From assembly GCA_950022655.1 (NCBI GenBank), contig OX465584.1:44560723-44624722 (forward strand): 64,000 nucleotides of DNA. Reading direction: 5' to 3'. Numbering within the stretch: position 1 is the stretch's first letter; every line of letters begins with the position of its first letter. A program made the translations under genes and the position numbers. The notes beneath the pieces were generated by a model. The model had not been told where the DNA came from and did no database searches. It saw nothing but the letters and a program-made list of their open reading frames with translations. This document shows, one piece after another, positions 1 to 12,200 of the stretch. Source of the stretch: Alentia gelatinosa. Its lineage: Eukaryota; Annelida; Polychaeta; Phyllodocida; Polynoidae.

Positions 1-900
1 GCTCATCAGTATACTACTCTGTTCAGCATAATGCTCATAGTAATGCCCAGTATATTGTGCAGCATAATGCTCAATATGTTCATCAGTATACTGCTCTGTT
101 CAGCATAATGCTCATTGTAATGCCCAGTATACTGTTCAGCATAATTCTCAATATGTCCACCAGTATACTGCTCTGTTCAGCATAATGCTCATTGTAATGC
201 CCAGTATACTGTTCAGCATAATTCTCAATATGTTCACCAGTATACTGCTCTGTTCAGCATAATGCTCATTGTAATGCCCAGTATATTGTGCAGCATAATG
301 CTCAATATGTTCATCAGTATACTGCTCTGTTCAGCATAATGCTCATTGTAATGCCCAGTATACTGTTCAGCATAATTCTCAATATGTTCACCAGTATACT
401 GCTCTGTTCAGCATAATGCTCATTGTAATGCCCAGTATATTGTGCAGCATAATGCTCAATATGTTCATCAGTATACTGCTCTGTTCAGCATAATGCTCAT
501 TGTAATGCCCAGTATATTGTGCAGCATAATGCTCAATATGTTCATCAGTATACTGCTCTGTTCAGCATAATGCTCATTAGAATACCCAGTGTATAGATCA
601 GCATAATGCTCAGTGTAGTGATGAGTATAGTGTTTAGTATAATGGTCAGTGTAACGGCCAACATAATGCTTCATCAAAGTTCTCAACATATTGGTCAATA
701 TATTAATCATGATCATGCGAAGGACATGTATTAATGCAATGGTTAGTGTACTGATCAGCATAAGTTTCAGCGCACTGACATAATGAATAACATACTGATG
801 AGCATATTGATTAATGTACTGGTTGGCAGAATGATCATCATAGTGTTCAGAGTAGCGGGCAGTGAACTGTCCAGCATGCTGAAAAGACAGACCAAGCTTC
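1..900. repeat. 77-bp tandem array, decaying at its right end
   Basis: CATCAGTATACT/CACCAGTATACT recurs at 4, 81, 158 and 235 and onward at 77-bp spacing to about 620. Each unit contains three related sub-units built on GCATAATGCTCA and GTAATGCCCAGTAT, so the array looks like a higher-order repeat of a roughly 26-bp monomer. From about 600 to 900 the monomer motif persists but is heavily mutated. Open frames here (HYT-rich on minus) are products of the repeat. The array runs off the left edge. Confidence 0.9.
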
Positions 901-3048
901 TAACCACGTGCACACTTTACAATGACAAGCCCACCCAGAGATTTGCAATTCTCATTCTAAATTTGTAAGACTATCGTAGAGATGGCAGGACGATAGTGAT
1001 CAAATCTAGCTCGTTCTTATATATATATGTCCCCTTTCCTATTCTAATTTTTACCTTTCCAATCCCCTTTGGCCAAAATTAAATGAATTTACCCCCCGTG
1101 TCCCAAATCTCTTGCAAGCGGTAAAGAGTATGTTTGACAATTCCTAAATCTCATTTCACATTTAAAGCTAGACGAAAAACTTTTCTGAAGACAGTCCTTT
1201 AAATAATGTCATACGAACACTGTGCACTGGAAAGAAGGTAATACAAAAAAAGAGACACAGCTTTTGCGAGAGCAGTATTGGGATTATTTGTTTCTTTGTA
1301 CGTTTTAACGTGTAAATTGATGATTTGTGTTTCAAGCGGAGGCATTTTTAATGGTCGTGTTGTTTTAGGCAGCTTTGACATCGTTGCGCTTTCAGTTGGG
1401 ATGCTGTATCCTACGGAATGATTCATTTCACATAAAGCTTTATATCGAGATCGCATCTGAAAGAAATCAAATAGCCCAGGTGTTAATTACAAGGCCTCAT
1501 TAACACGGTCCGTGGAAACTTTCATCTACAATGCGGGTCTGTAATTGCTGTTTCTTTCCGTTGTTCCAATGAAATAAAATGCCAGGAACCATTTTAAGCA
1601 TGGAGAAAAAAGTCACTGTTCAGAAAGGTGAATGTTTATTCATGTTTCGACTGTAATTGCCTATGATGAAAACGTTTTGAGTGGAAAAGAAAGCCACAAC
1701 ATTAGAAATTAAAGAGGTCCCTACGGATTACTCTGTCACTTAAAAGCCTTTTCATCAAGAATGAAATATTGAGAATTGTTTGTATAATTTCAATAAACAA
1801 CACAAAGGGGGACTGTTTCGCATATCAAATGATAGAGATCGTATGAAAAACTTATGTGTGGGTTTTCGGAAACAAAGAAAAAATGATATAATCGTTAATT
1901 TGACTGAAATTCGGGGAGGATGCATATTAATGATGCCAATATCTTCCTTCCCTTGTCCAGGGTGGATTGCACTATCCAAGGACCCCAGTGAGCTCCCGGG
2001 TGCTTATCTTATACACTGCTACCTCTTCCCTCATTACCCTAAGTCTCCCACAACGTTTGCCTATTTAATGAATTAATTACCAACACGTAATTAATGATAT
2101 TCGAGCGCGACTATGTGTGACATAACACAACCCTCGTCTCAGTGTGACGCATAGATTCTGCCCTTATTATCGCCCTCATTTTGTGTGTAGTGCTTTTTGA
2201 TTTTGCATTTTCTTTTTCAAATTTATTTCCTTTCGATTGAGTTTTGGAATTTGATTAAATAATCCCATTTGTATATATATTTATATACCAACTATGAGTG
2301 TTCATCAGTGTTCTCCGCGTTTTTATGGGTGCGCTGTTATTTCTCTTTGTGTGCCTTAATTACAAATTTTGTAAATTTTGATTTATCAAGCCTCGTGTTC
2401 CTAGTGTTCTCATTAGTGATTCGAGACATCGATGTCATATGTTGTGTCAAGCTAGCCGATAATTAACAATAGTCTAAGTAATCTAACCTCAGTTACTTGC
2501 TATGTCTTTGCAATTCCAAACCAACTTCCAATTTTATCAACGCACTTTTGACTCCTAACACTCTGTAAGTCTTCTGTAACAAACTGAAAGAAATTACTGT
2601 TGTTCAGATAGACATAAGTTTTGCGTAACAGCACCTTGATTACATTCCGTTCAAAATGACGAGATTAAACGTTTTATTTACTAGTGATTCAAGATGAAGT
2701 AAAATTTTAATAAACAATTTATCAAAAGGTCGATCCGAAATCTCAAATGAAACTCATTTTATCAATATTTAAACCTTACTTATGTTAATTTCATATGTAA
2801 GATAACGTTGTCATGTGCAATCAGTACATCTTTGTGGTTTTCTGTTTAAGTTATAGTGGCAGAATAAATGCGTGTTGATAAATGTTGTTGCCACATGCAT
2901 TCCCTAGCATGGGGTGTAATACCTGAATAATCACGGGCAAACAAGAGAGACGAGTCTTTGCACTGCCGCCCTTGTCCAGTGTCGACTGTGATGACAACTC
3001 TGTCAATTTTGATATACATGTAGTAAAACTCTGCCTTCTTATTGCCAG
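901..3048. other. Non-coding AT-rich stretch upstream of the first RhoGAP exon seen
   Basis: No exon with acceptable splice borders and protein similarity was recognised on either strand. Presumed to be intron of the RhoGAP gene because the first exon at 3049 begins in mid-codon. Confidence 0.5.
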
Positions 3049-3271
3049 CTGCGTCCTACACGCCATTCTTCAAGGAATCCTGGGACCGGAAGTCGGACAC
3101 GGAGTCGGCGTTCACGTTTTCCGGTGACGACATGCCAGCGGCGATGACGTTAGACCGACAACAACAGGAGATATTTGATCGTGTCAGCAAGAGGCCGCCG
3201 GCCACACTGCCTAGACCGCCTCCGTTACGGTTTGAGACGTTTACTGGCGGACGGCGCAGTATATGTAACAA
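3049..3271 (+). CDS. ARHGAP35: RhoGAP exon a (linker region)
   Basis: Acceptor TTATTGCCAG ends at 3048; donor AA|GTAAGA follows 3271. The 223-bp exon starts with 2 nt of a split codon and ends with 2 nt. It encodes SYTPFFKESWDRKSD through a proline/arginine stretch (RPPPLRFETF). The frame stays open until the intron. No known domain; it is assigned by phase continuity with the next exon. The upstream exon contributing the first nucleotide was not found in 1-3048. Confidence 0.75.
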
Positions 3272-6200
3272 GTAAGAGACTGCATTTAACGTAAGAAGTA
3301 AGGGGCCATCCATAAAGTACCTACCCAGAATCTCTGAAATCTTTGACCCACCCCCACCCCCACCCCCTCTTGATTTTGTACGTAATAGAACAAAAAAATG
3401 AGCATACACAAAATTTCCGAATTTCTTTTACCTCCCACCCCCACCCCCCTCAGTACGTACGTACTTTATGGATGGCCCCTAAGACAAACGAGGCAACACA
3501 GAACCGCGCTGCTACCATGGACGATAATCTAACAAAATCCGCACTGCTACTCGGATGATTCGCACTAGCCGATTCGCACTAAAAAATCGAACCAAGTCTT
3601 ACTAACCCTTGATAATGATAAAATAGTACAATACTTTGCCAGACATTCACCAGCAGATTAATTCACCCATAATTACTTGGAATTACCTTAATTATTGTCA
3701 GTTCTTGCAAATTCGTGATTAGAATAGGAGCGATGCTTTGCGCAAAATGAAAACAAACAAACTGTGGTTTGACACTCTGTACTTCTAACCTCATATCATT
3801 GGAAATACTTAACATAGAGACTCCAGATAAAAAACATTAGCTAGCTAAATGCATGCAGAACACAATGCAGAAGTTTATATTTTGATTTTTGAAAGGGAAT
3901 ATACCAGAATTTGCCGATATATGTTACATTGTTTGCCGCGAGCGCGAAAACAGCGTGCCGGCTCGTTCAAAACGAATTTCTCCGAAACAACTCATAAATC
4001 TACCCCGTATTGTCACATATTATGCTTAACGAAAGGAAACATATGATAATTTGCCGTTTTCCGTGTACGTGCGACACATCGTGGGTTGCTATTGTTTTGA
4101 TTTCCCATTGCGAATCGGTTTGTTTACAGTGCGAAACGGCGGGTGCGAATGGGCTGTCAGTGCGAATCGTCTGATACCCGTTCTCGCCGGGTACCCAGAC
4201 TTCCATTTAAGTGTGTTGTATTTTGGTTCTCGTTGCTCACAGCCCGAATACGGAGGAGTCCGAGCCAGTGTACGACACGCCGCACATGGACCCCGGGTCG
4301 GAGAGCGACGATGCCGGCAGCTCGACGTCACCGTGTGATACGAGCCCGTACAACACGGGGGCGGACGAGCTGTACAGTGAGATCCCGTCACGGGACACGG
4401 AGCACCTCATCAAGCCCAGCCACGTCAAGAACAAGCGCAACATGTATGCAGGTCAGTCACCCCACATCTACTCACCAGTTCAAAACATTGCCACCTATGT
4501 ACAGAGATCAGTTTTGTATTGAGTAAAATCATATACAACGTGGGGTATGTATTTTTAGATATTGATACTTATCTTAGCCTGGTATAAATGTCCATAGGCT
4601 TAACATTAGGAACTCGTTCTGAACAGGCTTACGAGAACGGTAACTCATTCTCAACGGGTGATAAACAGATAGATATTTCCAGGCTAAGATAAAATCAGAA
4701 ACATTTTCGTGCTTGGTATGAGTCCCCATTCGCCATCTCGTTTGGAGGGCTTCACAATATTCATTTGGCTATCGCCTCGTTCATATTACTGAGCACTCCA
4801 AACTCGATGGCGAACGAGGACACAGACCAAACACTCATCAGTTTCTTTCTTATTATCTGCGTTACCCTCCATACCATAGTGTAGATATTCATCTTAAATG
4901 TTTCATAGGACGTACCCACGTACGTAACTACAATTATGTCTTATATTAATTGTATGATAATTTGCGAAACTTTAGGGAAATATTTTACTCGCAGTACCAC
5001 TACAGATATTGCCCACAGTCTAGAACCGGTGCACACCCTAACTTTTGTTAGCTGTCATCATGATCAGTATTTTGTGTACTGGTAACGTATCTGTGTTCTG
5101 GTATAGGTGAGTTAATTCTTCACTCTGACTCGACTTGAGATACTTTTGTCGTTCGAGGGGCTTGTTGCTTAACTGTAGGGCGTGATGGTTTATCGCCATA
5201 CAAGGTTAGAAACCTCTCATGTTAAGCCATTTCAGGGAGAATATTATAGGGTGGTACCAATTTTTCTTGATGACTAACTTCGAAAGATCTCTCAGAAATC
5301 TTTCTCCCAATCAAGGTGCTACGCTGTAATCATTGCAAAACTTGTTCCCATCTGTCATTTAGTGCTGTATTGATTTGCAACTACTTCCCCAAATACACCA
5401 CACAGCAACGAAAACTAACACTTCTCTCCCCCCCCACACACCTCTGTTTGGCAGAGAGATACAGGAAATCTTTCCCAAGTGCTTCCAGTTCCTTCGCTTC
5501 ATTCCGTGAGGACTCGACGGACACTGACTCGAGCCTCTCCACCCCGAAGACGCTTCACGTGGACCGCGGCTTCGAGTCGCTCGAGCCCCACTATCAGTTT
5601 CGCAAATCCAGCAGCATGAAGCTTGCCCTCAAAGAGAGGGAAGGCGACGAAGGTGACTCATTACAGTGGGGAGAGCTCCACCCTAGTCTTCTACGTCCGT
5701 GTTGTCTGCACTTCATTTTTACCACAGTCTTATATGTTGTCAGTTATTTTATAGGGAACTGCTCCTCCCCAGCTTCAATTCCACAGCTTTTACATATTCA
5801 CATCAATGGATTTCTTTTAACTGAATGAGTTCACAGGACACCTGCACATTCCCCCCGTACGTCTTCGGTGTCTCTTGCATTTGCAGGGCAGTCTCCGGCA
5901 GATCATTCAGTGTTAGTTCTTAGTTCGCACTGCAAATATATATGTACTGTATATAAAGTGTGTGTGTGTGTTCTGCTCATCTACATCGGCACCAAGTCCA
6001 TACACATATCATCACTCACCATTTTTATACGTTCATTCTCTATTGTCTTCGCGTGTAGTCTGTTGTGTGCGCCGATGGTAGTTGTTTCCTTCCTCATCGA
6101 CGTGGATAACAAACCATTCGATTCACGTGCATTTTCAGTCAGTAATGCATCCCTAGCAGTCGCTGCATATACATTCTCGTAGATAGAGTAGGTGATGATC

Positions 6201-9200
6201 ACTGTGTGTAAAATACATGTTTGTTTTGTGTTCTCCATCGTATGTATAGTTAGCATCGGTATAGATTTTTCATTTGAACCGGCAAAGAGAGGTTAAACGT
6301 TTCAAAGCCAAGCATTTAAAATGTGATAAAAAACGATAATATACCCAGGGTTTCCGTAGTTGTACATTTTTTTAGTCTAGATGACGAGAAGAATATTGTC
6401 ATATTTTATGTTCGTACTTGAAGTCAACAAATTTTTCTATAGAATTCGATGTAGAAGAAGAATTTTAATCACTTTTTTTAATTTTTCTATAGAAACTCTA
6501 TAAATATTTCCTAAAGTGTCTTGCATAATACAGTTTTTTTAAGTATTGATAATGCGTTCTTTATATTGATTACGTTTAAAGGAAATCCTCGTAATCCTTT
6601 ACTGTCTCTTGCATAATATTGATAATTTTCCAAGGAGTGAATCATTCTCTAGGCATCGATCCGGTCTACATGACCATTACTAAAGGAAACCTTGTTCAGA
6701 AGTCTTTGACTCTCCAGGAATCACAGCTTTTCCCTGATTTCCTTTATTTCTCATATGTTTGTGTCATTGCTTACAACATGTAAACCCTGGAAATCGTAAA
6801 TAACATGCCTCAGACTTAGAGGAGGTGGTGGTGGTGGTGGTGGCGTTTGCAGGGCCATGGTCTCTGTCCATCCCTGAAACCATAGCGAGTCGTGTGGTGT
6901 GTCTCTCAGTGCTGGTCTATTTAACCTCCTGCTGTGGCTTTTCTGCATCTTGCTTTTCCCATATAGGCTGGCACATCAATTCTACCATCGAGCGCATCGG
7001 ACGTAAGCTCACCAAGTCGTCCACCCTGCCGGCCACGGCCACGGCCCCGACCAGCTCGGACAGAGAAACTGGTGACTCGCTCTTCGCCTTCTGTGTTGTT
7101 GCTTAGCTTGTCTTGTGTCATGACGCATGTTGCCTTCTAGTTGTAGACGGAAAGAAAGGACAGATGCTGCCCATACTCTAGGCCTTGTGATGAGCACTTG
7201 AATTAACCCATACCATATGATTCTATAAAATTGCATTTTTCTGTTCAGAGGTGTATTTGTGATGGGTGGGGGTTCTCCATTAAGTTGGGGATTGGTTTTA
7301 TTCCCAAAATAGAGAAAATCCTCAAACAATTTTTGGGATTTTTAAAAATCTTTTGTATTATACTTGCGATAGAGAAGGAGCATTATCCAGATATTCAAAG
7401 TGGTTGGATTTCAGTGTGACGCAGTGTGATGTATCTCCAGTCAGCTCACACAAAATAACCACAGTGTGTTCAGTGCTATGCCCTCAAAGCTTAGACATTT
7501 ATCCCAATACGATCTCTGAACTTTCCCCTACTGCATGGATAATCCAGTGAAAGCCTTTGCTATTGGCTGAAGCATTGAAATCAAATGAAGCTTTCAGAAA
7601 AAGGAGCCATCAGGTCGAACCTTCTCTGGGAATAAGACACATGTTACTTTTGAAATGAAGCGAGGCATATTTTTATTATCGTGTGCACGGATACCCATCT
7701 AGCTGTTTCCTAAAGCCTGGCTCCGTGTTTACTGCGTAGGGTGACCGTGTTGAATGTAACCAAGGGGCGTCTCCAGCGGAGTGTAACGTGGAGTCAGCAC
7801 AATTAATTAGGCCAAAGGATGGTGCACACATGTTTCCCAAATAGGGAATTTGAAACGTAACAGTATGTTAGTTCAGCTACCACTTGAATGAGCTTGATGC
7901 TGATATCAAACTACGTCACAGTATTGTTCGTTAATCTCACGACCATGGAAATTTAGGCTTAATTATGGTGATTAACTTGGATACCATGTGCCTATTTATT
8001 TGTTTTTGATTTTCAAGTATTAATTGAAGAAAATATCAGGCGTTACCATTCTAAAGAGGTTCTTTACCACATTCCAGTAGCATGCATTCCATTTGTATTA
8101 CGTATCGTATCCTGCGGTTTCAGCTCCGGAGGGGGAGCTGTGTTTTGGTGTTGTATTGTTTAGACCAGGCTGAAGAAGCTGGTTTGAAGTCTGTTGACTG
8201 GTAGTGGCATATTGCAGGCTGGATTACTATACATTCTTCAGACTTTTCTTGGCCCCAGCTGGAAACCCAAACCTTTATAGTCTGTTGAATATTGGAGACT
8301 TAACCTACATGAGCAATGGTAGAGCCGTGAAAATCAGCTCCAGTTGAGGCTCATACCTATTTATTAGAATTCTGGATTCTGGATTGTGTATTCATACCGA
8401 TAAAACAATACTTTCTGTAAACAAAATGGATATCCATTAAGAAATTTAAAAAAAAGAAGAAGAGAATAAGCAGGGATCGTAACTGATAAAATCAAGTATT
8501 GAGTGAACTTGGAAAAGAGTGTATATTCACATACCACGTGGTCAATACTATTTTTCATTACTGGGTATGTACATTGATGCAGATATTTTCCTATAGTTTA
8601 ATCTGCATCTCATGACTTGTCCTCCCCTCCCTGAAAATATAATAATTCGAATTCTCCCTGCACATCATATATTCGTAACACTCTGAGCCAACAATGCTAA
8701 ATTTCCCATCAAAAAAAGAAAGCGGATACTTACATTATATGGCGAGTAATTTATGGTGATCTATCACGTTGCCATTGTTGCTCTCGATTGGGTTATTATT
8801 TAGAGTTGTTGGCTTGACTAGATTACTGTAGATGGACGTAGGTTAAAAGGCAAGTTAATATAGAGCATGTGTGAAATTTGTGCATCGTTGCTTGTATGCA
8901 GGTTTTTTATTTCTACCCTCATCAGCGTTGAAATTGCTATGGAAACAAGCAAAGAGGATCCGCTTTGTAACGTGCAAGTTTTGATCTTTAAATGTAACTG
9001 TTCACACATAATAGTTATTTTATCAGGCTAAAAAACTTAAACAGACAAAGAAGATCCACTTTGTTTGTAAAAATATTAACGTTTAAATATAACTGTTCAC
9101 ACGTTATAGTTCTTTTCTCAGATTACGCACACTGTAGCGATTTCTAAACATCCAGAATCTTTTAAAAAAAAATCTAGTTCTGCAAATTCCTCGGCAAATG

Positions 9201-12200
9201 AGGATAGTAAATCCAGGTTTAGAAGACATAATCAATTGAATTCTAATCAGAAAACTGTTACTCTAGAAAGAGCTGGTAAATTGGAATTGACCCAGGAGGA
9301 GAGAAAATATACATAGTGTACAATATTATGCATTCTCTTTACTTTTAACATCATGACATTGTATTGTTCTTATAAATGCTGTTCTCACAGTGTATTTCTT
9401 CCAGCGGTCTTTGTGAGAGGGGCCTAAAATGGAACGAGTTGAAAATTATGTTCTGTTTTTATCCGTTTGAGAAATATGCAGTTACTAACAAGAAAGTTTT
9501 ATATGTTGATAAAGTAATGGCAATATTATAACGTTTAATCTGTGTATATTTTTCAGGCTGGGGGTACGAAGACGCGGCTTGTGATGCCAATGTTCCTCTA
9601 CTCAGTCAGATGGAGAACCCAGCTTATGAAGCTGGATCCAAGCCACCCATCGTACACCCGAAACCCAAGCTTCCTGTTAAAGCCAAGGTCTGTACCCTCG
9701 CAGTTATACTTAAATGGGTATATTCCCTCTATGAATTCCTCTGAATGTTATTCCAAAATACATTGCTGCAAAAAAACAACAACAAAACAATGAGTCAATA
9801 TAACTGAATAGAGAATGAGGTGATGTCCTACCCCTTGTGCGATGCTACCGTGAACGACAGTTATAGAACAGCCCCTAACCACTGTAACCATGGAGCACTG
9901 ACGTGATGTGACATCATGGATGCAACCGGATTCCAATTGTCACTACGGCGATCAGTGGCGACTGTAACTCAGCAATAGGCTGTGTTTTATTACAAGAAGT
10001 TGTATAATTGATCAGAGGCACTAATCAAGAGGGATAGTTCTAAGTTTTGCCGGGATTGGAAGCCAGTTAAGAAGTAATGTATGAAAAATCCATTCACGCA
10101 ACAACCAATAATTATCACCCACATTTACTATCTAATTGTGAGGATGCATCACTAACTTGCTCAAATATCCATTCATACGATTATTCTTTCTTCGACTGCA
10201 GAGAGAAGGTTTATGCCTGGTATTATAGAAAAAAGACTAAAATGCAGAATCATTGTGGAAGGAGTTACACAATAAATGAATGTGTTTAGAGTACTTACTA
10301 AGCAAGGTGATTCCTTTAATTGGCTTCTTTTATTCTATTCTTAACATATAGATATAAGTTTACTTCTTGTTACTGGTCGGTCGGAGGTCATATATATTAA
10401 ATTTTTAAAATTAAAAAAAAAGTATAACCATAAATCAAAAGGGTCCTTCGTGTACAAGCTACTCGGCCAAAATACCGCCTATTCACGCAGTATGTGCGCA
10501 TTGAAGCACACCTCTCAGGTGTTAATGCTTATCTATCGCTGCAGCCGCTGGACCCCACCAAGTACCAGGAGGTACAGCGTGTCCTCAATCGGAATCTGAC
10601 GACGACATCTTCTTCCCGCTACCCGCTCGTAAAGGCGCCGCTCGCGACGCCTGAGCCCATCGAGATCGGCGACTACGCGCAAGTCAGGGTGAGTACAGCT
10701 AGCCAGCAAGAGGCCAGACAGGCTGAGACATGGAGGATTAGGTTGGGGATTCAATATCACTCGAGGCAAGTGACCGAGAAGTAGCAAGGGCTACAGCGGT
10801 ACAGAATTTGGCAAAATCAGGAAGGTAGTGAGTACCATATGTGCGTGAAATATGGGAAATGAGGAATGTGTTCAGGGTCACATAGGTAAACATTACGGGA
10901 AATAGAGAAGTTCAAGCCGGGGACTTTGTACAACAAGAGAGAAATGAATTGAGAATTTATGAGGGTGCAGATCAAGACGAACCTGAAAGCAAGATATGAA
11001 GACTTAGTGATAGGCAGGGGGTCACTTAAAGCCAGGACCTTAATACGCTATTTACTCTAGGTTAGAATTTAGTTTGGATAAGCTAGGACAAATAGAATTA
11101 GAAAAAATAAATAAATAGAATTAGTTTGCATATGTTGAGGGGCAGATGCCACAAAGGCTATTAGATAGAGAAGTAACATTTTACGATTGTGAATTGCGTG
11201 CATACAGTCAGAGTATGGAAGAAGCATAGGGCAGGAAACGGGACTGAATCACCTCCGAATTGCTAGTAGAAAGGATAAAGAAGTTGTTAGGCGATGAAGT
11301 GAGAATTAATTAGCAGATAAAGGAAGAGGTGAATATTGAAGGTGAAAGATTACCCCAAAAAATATAGGTGAAGATGAGTTTTAGAAAATAAGAAATGTCG
11401 ATGATCTAGCATGGAGAAGGTCCAAGAATACGATAAAACGGTCATGGCGTCAGAAATCGTCTTCCGTGTTTCTTATGTTGAGGTGTGTGGATGAGTTGTT
11501 GTCACCATGCTGTCACCAATTGGAAGCGGCACAGGGGCGTGTCTTGGGAATAGTTGTTAAACAAGGTGAAGTCCAATGAACGACATTAATCACGTACACA
11601 GCATACAACTCAACTCCTTCTCGTCCACCCTACTGTCTTTATACAAAAGCCATTTGTAATCTGCTCGCTGCTTAAATGTCCTAAACATGGTTGAACACTA
11701 TTGATATTTACAGTTGCCTATTTTACAATCTGCTCAGGGAAAAGTAAGTAGATGAATCCCTATTCGTCTCCACATACCCGGCTTCTTATTTATTTGATAT
11801 TGTATGTAGAGTTATTTTCTTGTAGTCGTCGGCTTCTTTTCCTCGAGTATCGTTGAATATCGTCTCTAATCTCGTGATGACCACGTGACGTCTTTTGATG
11901 TCCGGTTGACGACCTCTGTCCGACAAACATCAGCACACTTACCTCCCACTGTTAAAACACAACTCGTTCATCTTTGATTTACCCCCGATACATCTCCACA
12001 CATGTGCATGGTCAGTCAGTTTTAGAACATTTTCAATTTGGTTCGTCACATAGGTCATTTGTTTTTACTGACTGTAGCATATTTCTCATATTGATTTACA
12101 GATCTGTTTTGTATATTTCATTTCCGTATAGTCCTTCTTAGATATCCATGGTGTAGTTTATTGTATTACTATCATGAAATCGATTTTTAGTAAAATCCTT

